Source: CAWKOH01 sp963851245 (lineage in GTDB: Bacteria > Actinomycetota > Acidimicrobiia > Acidimicrobiales > Palsa-688). From it: DNA of 64,000 nucleotides. A program made the position numbers and the translations under genes. How positions within the stretch are numbered: position 1 is the stretch's first letter; each line of letters opens with the position of its first letter. The DNA is taken from positions 558,001-622,000 of the forward strand of contig CAWKOH010000003.1 of NCBI GenBank assembly GCA_963851245.1. The letters are read 5' to 3'. Below, piece after piece: positions 1 to 9,383 of the stretch. The notes beneath the pieces were generated by a model that was given only the letters and a program-made list of their open reading frames with translations, ran no database searches and was not told the origin of the DNA.

Positions 1-64
1 TCCCCGAACTGGCGGATCTGGTAGGCAGCCACGGGTCTATGGTACCGGTACCCTGCTTGAGCGC

Positions 65-664
65 ATGTCCGAAGGCCACTACTTCGACGCTGATCCCGCA
101 GTAGCATCACGCCCCGGCCACGTCGACTTGGTCCTGCCCGACTTCCGGGCCCGCCTGCAATCGGACCGAGGCGTCTTTTCAGCCGGGGTGGTCGATCCGG
201 GCACACTCCACCTGCTCCGGGCGGTCCCCGCCGCGGCCTTGACCGGCAACCTGCTCGACCTCGGCTGTGGCTATGGACCCATAGCGTGCACGCTGGCTCA
301 CCGGTCGCCCTTGGCCACGGTCTGGGCGGTCGACGTCAATGAGCGGGCCTTGGCCTTGACGGCCGCCAACGCCGGAGCCTTGGGGCAGCCGAACGTACGG
401 GTGATCCGGCCCGAGGCGGCGCCATCGGACCTCACCTTCGCAGGGATCTGGTCCAATCCCCCGATTCGTATCGGGAAGGCCGCTCTGCACGAGCTTCTGC
501 TGTCCTGGTTGCCGCGTCTGGAGCCGTCGGGCTCGGCCTGGTTGGTCGTCCAGCGCCACCTTGGAGCCGATTCGCTGGCGTCGTGGCTGGGCCAATCGGG
601 GTGGGCGGTCGTCCGGGTGGGGTCCAAGCGGGGCTACCGGATCCTGAAGGTGGATCAGCAGTGA
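65..664 (+). CDS. Class I SAM-dependent methyltransferase, RsmC-like
   Basis: A 199-residue protein of the small-domain methyltransferase type (MTS/RsmC family), which methylates guanine in 16S rRNA in characterised members. The SAM-binding motif I LLDLGCGYGP lies at about residues 63-72, the acidic AVD end of strand 2 at 88-90, and the catalytic NPPIR motif typical of N2-guanine methyltransferases at 131-135. It equals only the catalytic half of E. coli RsmC, as is usual in actinobacteria. Its stop codon overlaps the GTG start of the next gene, another RNA methyltransferase, so the two are probably translationally coupled. The exact target nucleotide is not shown by the sequence. Confidence 0.8.
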   Translation: MSEGHYFDADPAVASRPGHVDLVLPDFRARLQSDRGVFSAGVVDPGTLHLLRAVPAAALTGNLLDLGCGYGPIACTLAHRSPLATVWAVDVNERALALTAANAGALGQPNVRVIRPEAAPSDLTFAGIWSNPPIRIGKAALHELLLSWLPRLEPSGSAWLVVQRHLGADSLASWLGQSGWAVVRVGSKRGYRILKVDQQ

Positions 665-1182
665 GGCAGCTGGGCCCTACAGATCTCAAGCGTCTGCACC
701 GGGACTGGAACCGGCGCTCAGCCGGTCGGCTGGCCCTGCTGCTGGAGGCGATCCAGTCGCCGTACAACGTGGGTGCCATCGTGCGATCGGCGGCCGCCTA
801 CCGGGTCGAGCAACTGTACCTGGCCGGCCAGACGATCTCGCCGGGGAACCACAAGGCCGCCAAAGTGTCGATGGGGACCGAGCGGTATCTGTCGTGGTCG
901 GCGTTCGAGCGGGGAGCCGATGCGGCCGACGCGGCGCGCGACGACGGTTTCACCGTCATCGGCCTTGAGTTGGCCGACGCCGCCGTGCCGCTTCATCAGT
1001 TGACGGCGGGCACCGACGTCTGCCTGGCGGTAGGCAACGAGGACCATGGCCTGAGCCCGGCCACCATCTCAGCGTGTGATGCGGTGGCGTTCCTGCCTAT
1101 GACCGGCCGGGTCGGATCGCTGAACGTTGCTACCGCGACGTCTATCGCGCTTTACGAGCTGAGGAGGCAGGGATGGACGTAA
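661..1182 (+). CDS. TrmH/SpoU family RNA 2'-O-methyltransferase
   Basis: A 173-residue SPOUT-class methyltransferase that would transfer a methyl group from SAM to a ribose 2'-OH in tRNA or rRNA. The three SpoU motifs are present: NVGAIVRSA at about residues 36-44 (catalytic Asn and Arg), GNEDHGLS at 125-132 and GSLNVATATSIALYE at 152-166, which form the knotted SAM site. I chose the GTG at 661, overlapping the upstream stop by two bases, over an in-frame start at 583 that would lie deep inside the upstream gene. No extra RNA-binding domain is visible. The substrate is uncertain; a TrmH-type tRNA Gm18 enzyme is plausible. Confidence 0.85.
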   Translation: MRQLGPTDLKRLHRDWNRRSAGRLALLLEAIQSPYNVGAIVRSAAAYRVEQLYLAGQTISPGNHKAAKVSMGTERYLSWSAFERGADAADAARDDGFTVIGLELADAAVPLHQLTAGTDVCLAVGNEDHGLSPATISACDAVAFLPMTGRVGSLNVATATSIALYELRRQGWT

Positions 1183-1200
1183 GCGCCACCCAGGACCAGC

Positions 1201-2827
1201 TCACAACCCCAGCGAGCTGGAGCGCGGGTAGCTGTCGGCCGGGTCGGTGATGACGTTCAAGAGATAGGGAACGCCCGCGCCCAAGGCCCGATCCAGGGCG
1301 GCCCCGATCTGGTCCGGGTCCCGGACCGTCTCGCCGGCACCCCCCAGGGCGGCGACGACGGAGTCGTAGCGGGTCTCGGGCTGCAGGTCGCAGGCCACGT
1401 CGTACCCGTACAGCGCCTTCATGGGGTGCTTCTCGAGACCCCAAACACCGTTATTGCCGATGATCAGGACGGCGGGCAGTCCGTGGCGCACCATGCTGTC
1501 AACGTCCATCAGTGAGAAGCCGGCCGCACCGTCGCCCAGGATGGCCACCACCTGGCTGGACGACCGCGCCAGCCGGGCGCCGATGGCGTAGCCGGGCCCG
1601 TTACCGAGGCAACCGTACGGACCGGTGTCCAGCCAGCAACCGGGCCGGCCCGGATCGATGTACTTCCCGGCGTAGGACGCGAAGTCTCCCCCGTCGCATA
1701 TCACCACCCCGTCCGGCTCCAGCCGGCGAACCAGCTCGCCGAAGACCCGGGTGGGTTTGATCGGATCGGACGCCGCCGAAAGTAGGGCCCGATCGCTTTC
1801 CCGCCAGGCGTCTTCGGCGTCCCTCAGCGTCTTGATCCAGGGGTCGTGGTCCTCCCGGGGGCCCGACCAATTGGCCAGACCGGCCAGGATGGCCCCCAGG
1901 TCACCGACCACCGGTAAAGCCGAGGGGACGTGACCGGCGACCCCGTCCTCGCTGTCGACGAGGTGCACCACCCGGGCCGACCCGAAGGACCCGTACCCGA
2001 GCCTGAAGTCGAGCGGCGTGCCGGCCACGACTACCACATCGGCGTCGGTGCGCAGGCGGCCGCGGGTCCGGTTGAAGCTCAGCTCGTGGTCGGGCGGCAG
2101 GCAGCCGCGCCCCATGCCGTTGGCGAAACACGGGACGCGCAGATTCTCGACCGCGGACGCGGAGGGCCTCCCAGCCTCCGGCCCAATACACATCGCTTCC
2201 CGCGATCAGAGCCGGGGCCGAGGCGGCGGCGATGAGGGCGGCCGCCTCCTGAACGCGATCGGGATCAGGCGTGGCCCCGGTCGACACCGCGGGCTCGGGA
2301 TCGACCTCGCCCCGAGCGGGCCCGAAGAGGACGTCCATGGGAATGTCGGTGAAGACCGGACCTCGATGGGGAGTCGACGCCTCCCGGACCAGGTCCTGCA
2401 CGACTCGGGCGACCTGATCGCCGGACGGGATCGTGACCGCCCGTTTGGTGATGGACGCCACGATCGGGACGTGATCGAGCTCTTGGAGCGAGCCGGCGCC
2501 CCACCGGCCTTCTGGGGCCCGGCCCCCTATCACCACCAGGGGGGAACCGTTGAAGTGGGCCGAGGTGATGGCACTGATCCCGTTGGTAACGCCGGGACCG
2601 GCGGTCAGCACGGCCAGCGCGGGCCGGCGAGTGAGCTTGGCGTAGGCCTCCGCGGCCCAGGTCGCCGTCTGCTCGTGGCGGGTATCGATCACCCTGACAG
2701 CGGTTCTGGCCGCGGTCTCGTAGAGAGGCCAGACGTGGCCACCGTTCAGCGTGAACATAATGTCGATACCGAACGGGGTGAGAGCGCCTAGAGCCACGTC
2801 ACCGCCGTGACCTTCGATGGACTGCAT
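1201..2827 (-). CDS. Acetolactate synthase-like ThDP-dependent enzyme (frame interrupted)
   Basis: Both halves of a thiamine-diphosphate enzyme of the IlvB/IlvG type are present. The N-terminal PYR domain carries the conserved glutamate (HEQTATWAAEAYAK) and AGPGVTNG. The C-terminal PP domain has the ThDP/Mg motif starting at GDGAAGF and ending in IIGNN. The frame changes once near 2155-2170: EALR is in one frame and AVENLRVPCFANGMGRG continues in another, with no missing residues. The start at 2827 is an ATG 11 bp downstream of queF. The family includes acetolactate synthases and several other 2-oxoacid carboligases or decarboxylases; substrate is not determined, and no small subunit gene lies alongside. 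Confidence 0.7.
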
Positions 2828-2837
2828 AGGCGGAACG

Positions 2838-3341
2838 CTATCCGAGCGTGGTTGTCCCCGACCCTGATGTAATCGAGTTGTACTGTCCCAGCAGGGCCAG
2901 GCAGCGGGCTTCCTCCTCGGGCCCGAGGTCGGCGGCGCGGCGGACGGCGAGGGGGCGGATGGCGATACCGCCCCGGGCGTTGAAATCTCCCAGCACCCGC
3001 AGGTATCTGGCTCCGATACGCGCCTGGAGATCACTGGCGATGCGATTGACGCAGTCCTCGTGGAAGGAACCCTCGTTGCGGTAGGCGCCCAGATACAGCT
3101 TGAGGCTCTTGCTCTCGACGCACAACCGGTCGGGGACGTACTGGATGCGGATGCGCCCGAAGTCGGGCTGCCCGGTCATCGGGCACAGGCTGGTGAACTC
3201 GTTGCAAGCCAAGCCCACCACCCACGGTTGGCCGGGGTGGAGGTTGGCAAAGGATTCGAGCATCTCCGGCTCGGGGTTCTCGTATCGGTACGCCGCCGCG
3301 TGGCCCAGAACGGTGAGTTTGGATGTGTCACTCACCGGCAA
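2838..3341 (-). CDS. queF: NADPH-dependent 7-cyano-7-deazaguanine reductase QueF
   Basis: Reduces the nitrile of preQ0 to the amine of preQ1, the committed step toward queuosine. The protein is 167 residues, as for the single-domain (type I) QueF. The catalytic cysteine is C53 in FTSLCPMTGQPDF, followed by D60. The QueF signature ESKSLK is at residues 76-81, and E90 and H94 sit in the expected substrate-binding stretch. The start is TTG at 3341 or, equally possible, GTG at 3335. It follows queE and queC in the same direction, and tgt and queA occur 54 kb away in this window. Confidence 0.93.
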   Translation of the reverse strand: MPVSDTSKLTVLGHAAAYRYENPEPEMLESFANLHPGQPWVVGLACNEFTSLCPMTGQPDFGRIRIQYVPDRLCVESKSLKLYLGAYRNEGSFHEDCVNRIASDLQARIGARYLRVLGDFNARGGIAIRPLAVRRAADLGPEEEARCLALLGQYNSITSGSGTTTLG

Positions 3342-3399
3342 TCAGGTCCTCGATACACGACGCCGGAAGTGCAGGTCTCACCGATGACCACCTTTCGCA

Positions 3400-4041
3400 T
3401 CAGGGGATCCCCAGGTACTTGTGGGTTTGCAAGCTGAGCTTCCATTGGGGATGAGCCAGGCAGTAGCGGACCGCTTCAGATGTGTTGCGCTCTCGCTCGG
3501 GTCCGTCCATGGGTTGTAGAAGCAGCCTTGGGATCCCCAGCCCTTCGTAGTCCTCGGGGGCGGCGTCCTCCTGAGGGAACACCAGCTTGAGCTCGTCGGC
3601 CCGGTCGAGCACGACGGCTGCTCCGGCCTTGGGGCTGACGCAGACCCAGTCGAGGCCCGGCGGGGCGGCCCTGGTGCCGTTGGTCTCGACCGCAACGGCA
3701 AAGCCCTGCCGGTGAAGAGCCTCGACTGCAGCAGTGTCCAGCTGCAGGAGTGGCTCGCCTCCCGTGCAGACCACGTACGGCTCGGCCGCCGGGTGTTCCT
3801 CACCCCCCCAGGCGGCGGCGACCGCACCGGCCAGCTCGTCGGCGCTGCGGAAGCGTCCGCCGCCGGGGCCGTCCGTGCCCACGAAGTCGGTGTCGCAGAA
3901 CTGGCACACCGCCCGGCTCCGATGTGCTTCGTGCCCGGTCCAGAGATTGCAGCCGGCGAACCGGCAGAAGACCGCGGGCCGGCCCGTGTGGGTGCCTTCA
4001 CCCTGCAACGTGTAGAAGATCTCTTTTACCAGGTAACCCAT
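3400..4041 (-). CDS. queE: 7-carboxy-7-deazaguanine synthase QueE
   Basis: Radical-SAM enzyme converting 6-carboxytetrahydropterin to 7-carboxy-7-deazaguanine in preQ0 synthesis. The 213-residue protein starts MGYLVKEIFYTLQGEG. Its iron-sulfur cysteines are C31, C46 and C49, a C-x14-C-x2-C spacing rather than the common C-x3-C-x2-C; this long-loop variant is known from the Burkholderia multivorans enzyme. The SAM-contacting motif TGGEPLLQ and the substrate-binding segments near SPKAG and ELKLVFP are present. The ATG at 4041 overlaps the queC stop by one base (TGATG), so translational coupling with queC is likely. Confidence 0.92.
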   Translation of the reverse strand: MGYLVKEIFYTLQGEGTHTGRPAVFCRFAGCNLWTGHEAHRSRAVCQFCDTDFVGTDGPGGGRFRSADELAGAVAAAWGGEEHPAAEPYVVCTGGEPLLQLDTAAVEALHRQGFAVAVETNGTRAAPPGLDWVCVSPKAGAAVVLDRADELKLVFPQEDAAPEDYEGLGIPRLLLQPMDGPERERNTSEAVRYCLAHPQWKLSLQTHKYLGIP

Positions 4042-4744
4042 CAGTTCGGTCTGGCCGGTCCCACCAGCGGATCCTGGAGGCCGGCTTCGGCGAAGCCCTT
4101 CGCTCGCAGCAGGCAGGAGTCGCACGAGCCGCAGGGCCGGCCGGATCGGTCCGGGTCGTAGCAGCTGTGCGTCAGGCCGTAGTCGACCCCGAGAGTCCGG
4201 CCCACCTGGATGATCTCAGCCTTCGTCAGGCGGATGAGCGGGGTGTGGACCGTCAAGTTCTGGCGTCCCTCGACTCCCGCCTTGGTTGCCAGATTGGCCA
4301 TCGCGTCGAAAGCCTCTACGTACTCGGGCCGGCAGTCCGGATAGCCGCTGTAGTCGAGGGCGTTGACGCCGATGAAGATGTCGTCGGCCCCCAAGGTCTC
4401 GGCCCAGGCCAGCGCCAAAGACAGGAAGATGGTGTTGCGGGCGGGCACGTAGGTCACCGGGATCCCCTCGTCGAGGTCTTCGACCCCGTCACGGTGAGGA
4501 ACGGCGATGTCCGACGTCAGGGCCGACCCACCGAACTGGCGCAGATCAATGTCGGCGATGACGTGGCGGGCTGACACCGAGGGCCATGGCCACCCGGGCC
4601 GCCGCCTCGAGCTCGACCTGGTGGCGCTGGCCATAACGAAAACTGAGGGCATAGGTGACAAAGCCCTCGTCTGCGGGCGATGGCCAAGACGGTGGCTGAG
4701 TCCAGGCCCCCGCTCAAGAGCACCACCGCAGGTTGATCCGGCAC
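4041..4744 (-). CDS. queC: 7-cyano-7-deazaguanine synthase QueC (frame interrupted twice)
   Basis: ATP-dependent enzyme forming preQ0 from 7-carboxy-7-deazaguanine and ammonia. The PP-loop SGGLDSATV lies near the GTG start at 4744, and the zinc-binding cysteine cluster CxxxxxxxxxCGSCDSCLLR is near the C terminus. The frame breaks twice, near 4676-4684 and 4569-4578. The intermediate frame encodes the expected ADEGFVTYALSFRYGQRH segment and continues without loss. Full length is therefore preserved apart from two one-base shifts. It is the first gene of queC-queE-queF, about 55 bp downstream of priA. Confidence 0.85.
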
Positions 4745-4798
4745 GCGCCCATTCTGGCCCAGGGAGCTGATGATCCGTCGCGCCCGCGTCTCGTCCGG

Positions 4799-6538
4799 CT
4801 AGATGCGGCCCGGGTCCACGGCTACTCTGAGCCGTTCGGGCGGCCTCGGCACCGAACCGAGCGCGTCGGCGAGGGCGGTTCCGTCGGGAGCCTTCACCAG
4901 CCATTGGTCTCGGTCAGGCCCGAGGACCCGGACCGGGGTGCCGGGCAGGGCGCCCAGCCCCTGAACGTATGGAGCGGCCCCCGGCCCCGAAACCACCGCA
5001 ATGGAGGCGAACGGAGGGAACTCCAGCTGGCGGCGAATGGCGGTCTCCTGGTCGGACAGGAGAGCCGGATCAGCCGCCACCGCGGCCCTCACGACGGCGT
5101 GGTCCGGGACACGGGTCTGGACCAGGATCCGGCCGGCCCGGCCCCGCACCAGCCGGGACGCCAGTGCGAGCAGGGCCAGGGCTTCGTCGCCCGCCCGGAT
5201 CCTTCCGGCGAGCAGCTCCTGGTCGAAGTCGACGAACGCCACCGCCTCGAATCCCTCCCCCGGACCCAACCTGCGCAGCACCGCCTCGGTGCCGACCAGA
5301 AGGTCGGTGTCGGGCAGATGGCCCGTGCTCGCGGTCACCTCGGCGACGGGGCGCCCGGCCAGGCGCTCCAGATCCTCCCGGGCCCGGCTGACTCCGGTGC
5401 GCAGGACCCGCAAACGGGTGGAGTGGCACTCGGCGCATACCGTCGGTCGGGCGAGGCCGCAGCGGGGGCACTGGAGCCGAAGTAGCGATCCCGCGCTTCC
5501 GTCCTGCGCCAGGGCCGCCCCACAGCGCTCGCACCCGGCGAGAGACCCGCAGGAGGAACAGGCCAGCAACTTGGCCCGCCCCGTTCGGTTGAGAACGCAA
5601 ACCACCCGTCGCTCTCGTCGGATGAGCGTGACCAACCGTTCCGAGTACAAACCCAGGCGCGGATCGTCCGTCCGGCGATCGATGACCTCCAGGGCTGCCC
5701 AACCCTTGCGCTCGGCGCTGCGGGAGGTCAGTTGCAAGGATCCGAGAGCGAGCAACTCAGGCGTGGGACAGGAGCTGATCAGTACGCATGGGGCGTCTGC
5801 TCGCCGGGCCCGTTCGGCGACCACAGCCACCGCGTTCCATGTCGGGGCCTGCTCCTGGGCCAGGCTTTCGTCATGGCCGTCGAGGACAACCGCCGCCGCC
5901 AGGCCGGGACAGGGCGCCCAGGCGGCCGCTCGAGCGCCTATGACCACGGCGGCGCCGGAACGGGCCTGGGCCCAATCGTCGGGAATCAGGGCCACCCGAC
6001 CTCCGGCCCGGCGCAGCCGGCCGGCCAGCACTTTCGCCCGGGCCACGGTCGGGACGATGACAAGAGTTGGACCGCGCTGGGCCAGTTCGGCCACGACCCC
6101 GGTGGGATCGGAGGCGGGCGGCAGGCGCAGCACTTTCGGCCGGCCGTCGGGGATGCCGTCCATCAGCCCGGCCAGTGTTGACGGCTCAGGCCGGGCCGGG
6201 GGGTCGAGGGCCGGTGGTGGCAGCCTGGGCACGGCGAAGCCGGGCGAAGCGGTGCGGAGCAGGGCTCGCCGCCGGCCCGCCCAGCGCCAGGCCGCCCAGC
6301 CGGCCAGCTCCACGATGCCGGAATCAGGGCCGAACCCGCGCCGCTTGGCAATGGGGCGCAGGGGCAGCCCCGACGCCGGCTCGACGCCCACGGCGGTGAC
6401 CCAACCGCCGACTCGCCGGCCCGACAGGTCGACGCGGACCTGACTCCCGACCTCCAGAAACCCTCGTTCTTGGTCCGGGACCAGATAGTCGAATTCCTTG
6501 TCGATCCCGGCCGCATCGGGCAGGACGCGCGCTACCAG
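4799..6538 (-). CDS. priA: Primosomal protein N' PriA, ATPase-deficient actinobacterial form
   Basis: Replication-restart protein. Paired cysteines of the PriA zinc-binding region (CSSCGSLAGCERCG, then CPRCG and CAEC) are clear, and the C-terminal domain follows. The helicase core lacks the Walker A motif GxTGSGKT and a normal DEEH box, as in mycobacterial PriA, so it is probably a DNA-binding scaffold rather than an active helicase. The first ATG/GTG-type codon in frame is the GTG at 6391, but the conserved N-terminal DNA-binding segment (ARVLPDAAGIDKEFDYLVPD) is encoded upstream in the same frame without any ATG, GTG or TTG. I place the start near a CTG at 6538; either a rare start or a sequence error is possible. 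Confidence 0.8.
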   Translation of the reverse strand: MVARVLPDAAGIDKEFDYLVPDQERGFLEVGSQVRVDLSGRRVGGWVTAVGVEPASGLPLRPIAKRRGFGPDSGIVELAGWAAWRWAGRRRALLRTASPGFAVPRLPPPALDPPARPEPSTLAGLMDGIPDGRPKVLRLPPASDPTGVVAELAQRGPTLVIVPTVARAKVLAGRLRRAGGRVALIPDDWAQARSGAAVVIGARAAAWAPCPGLAAAVVLDGHDESLAQEQAPTWNAVAVVAERARRADAPCVLISSCPTPELLALGSLQLTSRSAERKGWAALEVIDRRTDDPRLGLYSERLVTLIRRERRVVCVLNRTGRAKLLACSSCGSLAGCERCGAALAQDGSAGSLLRLQCPRCGLARPTVCAECHSTRLRVLRTGVSRAREDLERLAGRPVAEVTASTGHLPDTDLLVGTEAVLRRLGPGEGFEAVAFVDFDQELLAGRIRAGDEALALLALASRLVRGRAGRILVQTRVPDHAVVRAAVAADPALLSDQETAIRRQLEFPPFASIAVVSGPGAAPYVQGLGALPGTPVRVLGPDRDQWLVKAPDGTALADALGSVPRPPERLRVAVDPGRI

Positions 6539-6604
6539 AGATCCCGGCGGAGGTAGAGCCGCCGGGTGGGCCGCGCTACGGCCGCCCTTTTTCAGCGGGA
6601 TGTC

Positions 6605-7798
6605 CTAGAGACCGAGAGCCGATTTGAACGGGTCCAGCCGGCTCGGCTGCTCCCAGGTGAAATCCTTGTCGTTGCGCCCGAAGTGGCCGTAGGCGGCCGT
6701 CTTCCGGTAGACGGGCCGGCGCAGATCGAGATCCCTGATGATGGCCGCAGGCCGCAGGTCGAAGACCTCGTCCACCGCCGAGGCGATGCGAACCGGGTCG
6801 ACCTTGGCCGTCCCGAAGGTTTCCACCAGGAGCGACACCGGCCGGGCTACTCCGATGGCGTACGCCACCTGAATCTCACAGCGGGAGGCGGCGCCCGAGG
6901 CCACGACGTGCTTGGCCACCCACCGCGCCGCGTACGCGGCGGAACGGTCCACCTTCGATGGGTCCTTGCCGGAGAAGGCCCCGCCGCCGTGACGGGCGGC
7001 GCCACCATAGGTGTCGACGATGATCTTGCGGCCCGTGAGACCGGCATCGGCATGGGGGCCGCCCAGCTCGAACTTGCCGGTGGGGTTGGCCAGGACCTTG
7101 TACCCGTCGTTGGCGAACTCGGCGGGCACCAGTGGGCTGATCACGTGATCGCGCAAGTCCGGTAAGAGCAAGGTTTCCAGGTCGATGTTCGGGTTGTGTT
7201 GGGTCGAGATGAGGACCGTCTTCAACTGGACCGGGCGGCCGTCTTCATACTCGAAGGTGACCTGAGTTTTACCGTCGGGGCGCAGGTAGGGAAGCACGCC
7301 GGCCTTACGGACCTGGGCCAGGCGCTGGGCCAGACGGTGGGCCAGCCAGATGGGCATCGGCATGAGATCGTCGGTCTCGTCACAGGCGTAGCCGAACATC
7401 ATTCCCTGATCGCCGGCGCCCTGAGCATTGAGGATGTCTTCGCCGCTCGAGCCGGAGCGAACCTCGAGCGCGGTGTCGACGCCCTGGGCGATATCGGGTG
7501 ACTGGGACCCGATCGAAACCGATACACCGCATGTGCGGCCGTCGAAACCCACGTCGGAGCTCGTGTAGCCGATATCGGTGACGACCTCGCGGACCAGCTT
7601 GGGGATCTCCACGTACCCCGTCGTGGTGATCTCGCCCGCCACCACGACCAGGCCGGTTGTGAGCAGCGTCTCGCAGGCCACCCGCGACAACGGATCCTGT
7701 TCCAGCAGGGCGTCCAGGACGGAGTCCGAGATCTGGTCGGCCATCTTGTCGGGGTGACCCTCGGTCACGGATTCTGAGGTGAAGGTCCAGCGGCTCAT
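6605..7798 (-). CDS. metK: S-adenosylmethionine synthase
   Basis: Makes S-adenosylmethionine from methionine and ATP in the cytosol. The 397-residue length is normal. GHPDKMADQISDSVLD at residues 14-29 contributes the ATP and Mg ligands, GAGDQGMMFGYACDE at 127-141 is the family signature, and GGGAFSGKDPSKVDRSAAY with the following segment is the second signature. It starts at ATG 7798 and overlaps the coaBC stop by four bases. The rpoZ-coaBC-metK-priA order is the standard actinobacterial arrangement. No SAM riboswitch is visible, consistent with an internal operon position. Confidence 0.97.
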   Translation of the reverse strand: MSRWTFTSESVTEGHPDKMADQISDSVLDALLEQDPLSRVACETLLTTGLVVVAGEITTTGYVEIPKLVREVVTDIGYTSSDVGFDGRTCGVSVSIGSQSPDIAQGVDTALEVRSGSSGEDILNAQGAGDQGMMFGYACDETDDLMPMPIWLAHRLAQRLAQVRKAGVLPYLRPDGKTQVTFEYEDGRPVQLKTVLISTQHNPNIDLETLLLPDLRDHVISPLVPAEFANDGYKVLANPTGKFELGGPHADAGLTGRKIIVDTYGGAARHGGGAFSGKDPSKVDRSAAYAARWVAKHVVASGAASRCEIQVAYAIGVARPVSLLVETFGTAKVDPVRIASAVDEVFDLRPAAIIRDLDLRRPVYRKTAAYGHFGRNDKDFTWEQPSRLDPFKSALGL

Positions 7799-9042
7799 CT
7801 TGGCTCCTGGTTGGTTTGGATTACTCGATCGGGGGTGGGCAGCTGCCCGAGGCAGCGGGTGATGGCATCCACCACTGCGATAGCGACCGTCTCTTTGGAC
7901 GCCAGCGGGACTTCGACGTGCAGGCCGCCGGGCCCGACTATCAGGACCTGGTTGGTGTCGTAGGCGAAGCCGGTATTCGGGGCGGATACGTCATTGGCAA
8001 CGATCAGGTCGGCCCCTTTGGCCGCCAACTTCTGCTCCGCGTAGCGGCGAAGCTGGTCACTGTCCTGGCTCGAACCGGCCGTCTCGGCGGCGAAGCCGAC
8101 CAGTACCTGCCCGGGCCGGCGGGCGGCGCCGAGTCGGGCGAGTATGTCGGTCGTGGGCTCGAGCACCACTTCCGGCGGGCCGTCGGCCTTCTTCAGCTTC
8201 CGGTCCGCAGCCACCTTCGGTGTGAAGTCCGCCACCGCCGCGGCCATCACCACGATGTCTGCGGCCGAACTACGGGAGAGCACGGCGCCGGCCATCTCGG
8301 CCGCCGTTTCCACGCCGATCACCTCGGCCCCGGCCGGACTGGGCATGGTGGCGGTGGATGTGCTCACTAGCGTCACCCGGGCACCGCGCCGGACCAGCTC
8401 GGCCGCCACCGCATAACCCTGCTTGCCCGAGGAGCGATTGCCGATGAAGCGGACCGGGTCGATGGGCTCCCTGGTGCCACCCGCCGTCACCAGAGCCTTG
8501 ACCCCGGCCAGGTCCGCCCCGGTGGACCGGCGGGACAGCAGTCCGATGACCGCCGCGGCGATGGTGGCCGGGTCGGCCAGGCGGCCCGATCCGACGTCAC
8601 CGCCGGCCAGCCGTCCCGACTCAGGTTCGACGATGTGGACGCCGCGCCGGCGCAGGGTGGCCATGTTCTCGTTGACGGCCGGGTGCTCCCACATCTCGGT
8701 GTGCATCGCGGGGCACACGACGACGGGAGCCCGGGTGGCGAGAAGAGTGGCGGTGAGCAGGTCCGACGATATCCCCGCTGCGTAGGCGCCGATCAGGCGG
8801 GCGGTGGCGGGGGCCACCACAATGGCGTCGGCCGACTGCCCGAGGCGCGTGTGGGGAATGGGCTCCGGGCCGTCCCAGAGCATGGTTCGGACCGGCTCCG
8901 AGGCCAGGGCCGAGAGGGTCAGCGGCCCGACGAAATGGGTGGCACCGCGTGTCATCACCGGGCTCACGAATGCGCCGGCGTCGATCAGCCGGCGACAAAG
9001 CTCGACCGCTTTGTACGCCGCGATCCCACCGCACACTCCCAA
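7795..9042 (-). CDS. coaBC: Bifunctional phosphopantothenoylcysteine decarboxylase/phosphopantothenate-cysteine ligase
   Basis: Performs two steps of coenzyme A synthesis: joining cysteine to 4'-phosphopantothenate (CoaB) and decarboxylating the product (CoaC). The N-terminal flavoprotein CoaC part has GGIAAYKAVELC and PAMHTEMWEHP (His in the position often held by Asn). The C-terminal CoaB part has TAGGTREPIDPVRFIGNRSSGKQG and the NDV loop. The start is unclear: TTG at 9042 gives MGVCGG, but the conserved first strand (GRRIVLGVCGG) is encoded just upstream to about 9063 with only a CTG available. It sits between rpoZ and metK, which it overlaps by four bases. Confidence 0.93.
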   Translation of the reverse strand: MGVCGGIAAYKAVELCRRLIDAGAFVSPVMTRGATHFVGPLTLSALASEPVRTMLWDGPEPIPHTRLGQSADAIVVAPATARLIGAYAAGISSDLLTATLLATRAPVVVCPAMHTEMWEHPAVNENMATLRRRGVHIVEPESGRLAGGDVGSGRLADPATIAAAVIGLLSRRSTGADLAGVKALVTAGGTREPIDPVRFIGNRSSGKQGYAVAAELVRRGARVTLVSTSTATMPSPAGAEVIGVETAAEMAGAVLSRSSAADIVVMAAAVADFTPKVAADRKLKKADGPPEVVLEPTTDILARLGAARRPGQVLVGFAAETAGSSQDSDQLRRYAEQKLAAKGADLIVANDVSAPNTGFAYDTNQVLIVGPGGLHVEVPLASKETVAIAVVDAITRCLGQLPTPDRVIQTNQEPR

Positions 9043-9095
9043 GACGATGCGACGCCCGACCAGGGCCGCACCGGGCTCAACTATGGCCGGTCCCC

Positions 9096-9383
9096 CTACT
9101 GCGCGTCCTCGGGGTCAGCTTCTTCGGATTCGCCCGCCTCGGTCCGCTCGTAGGTGATCTTGCCGGCGGCGATCTCTTCGAGGGAGATCGAGAGCGGCTT
9201 GCGGGAAACCGATGTCACTTGCGGAGGAACGATGGAGCCCAGACCTTCACCGAGCTGGTTGAAGTAGGAGTTGATCTGGCGGCCGCGCATGGCGGCCAAG
9301 CTGACCAGGGTGAACTTCGAGTCGACTCGATCGAGAAGGTCCTCGACCGGGGGTTCCATCATGGTGGCGTGACTATCCGACAT
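9096..9383 (-). CDS. rpoZ: DNA-directed RNA polymerase subunit omega
   Basis: Small subunit that binds the beta' C-terminal region and assists RNA polymerase assembly. At 95 residues it has the conserved core: MEPPVEDLLDRVDSKFTLVSLAAMRGRQIN at the N terminus and RKPLSISLEEIAAGKI toward the end, followed by an acidic tail. It lies between gmk and coaBC, as in most actinobacteria. A 90-bp gap separates it from gmk. Confidence 0.95.
   Translation of the reverse strand: MSDSHATMMEPPVEDLLDRVDSKFTLVSLAAMRGRQINSYFNQLGEGLGSIVPPQVTSVSRKPLSISLEEIAAGKITYERTEAGESEEADPEDAQ

Noticed and set aside
40..51. GGTACCGGTACC palindrome before the first gene
   Set aside because: A short 12-base palindrome with no repeat elsewhere in view; no basis for calling an operator.
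5001..6443. 480-residue plus-strand frame opposite priA
   Set aside because: Arg/Ser/Pro-rich, no domain, wholly antisense to a recognisable gene.
6560..6597. Possible plus-strand terminator (GGCCG/CGGCC then TTTTT) between metK and priA
   Set aside because: No plus-strand gene ends here, and on the minus strand the T run becomes an A run upstream of the stem.
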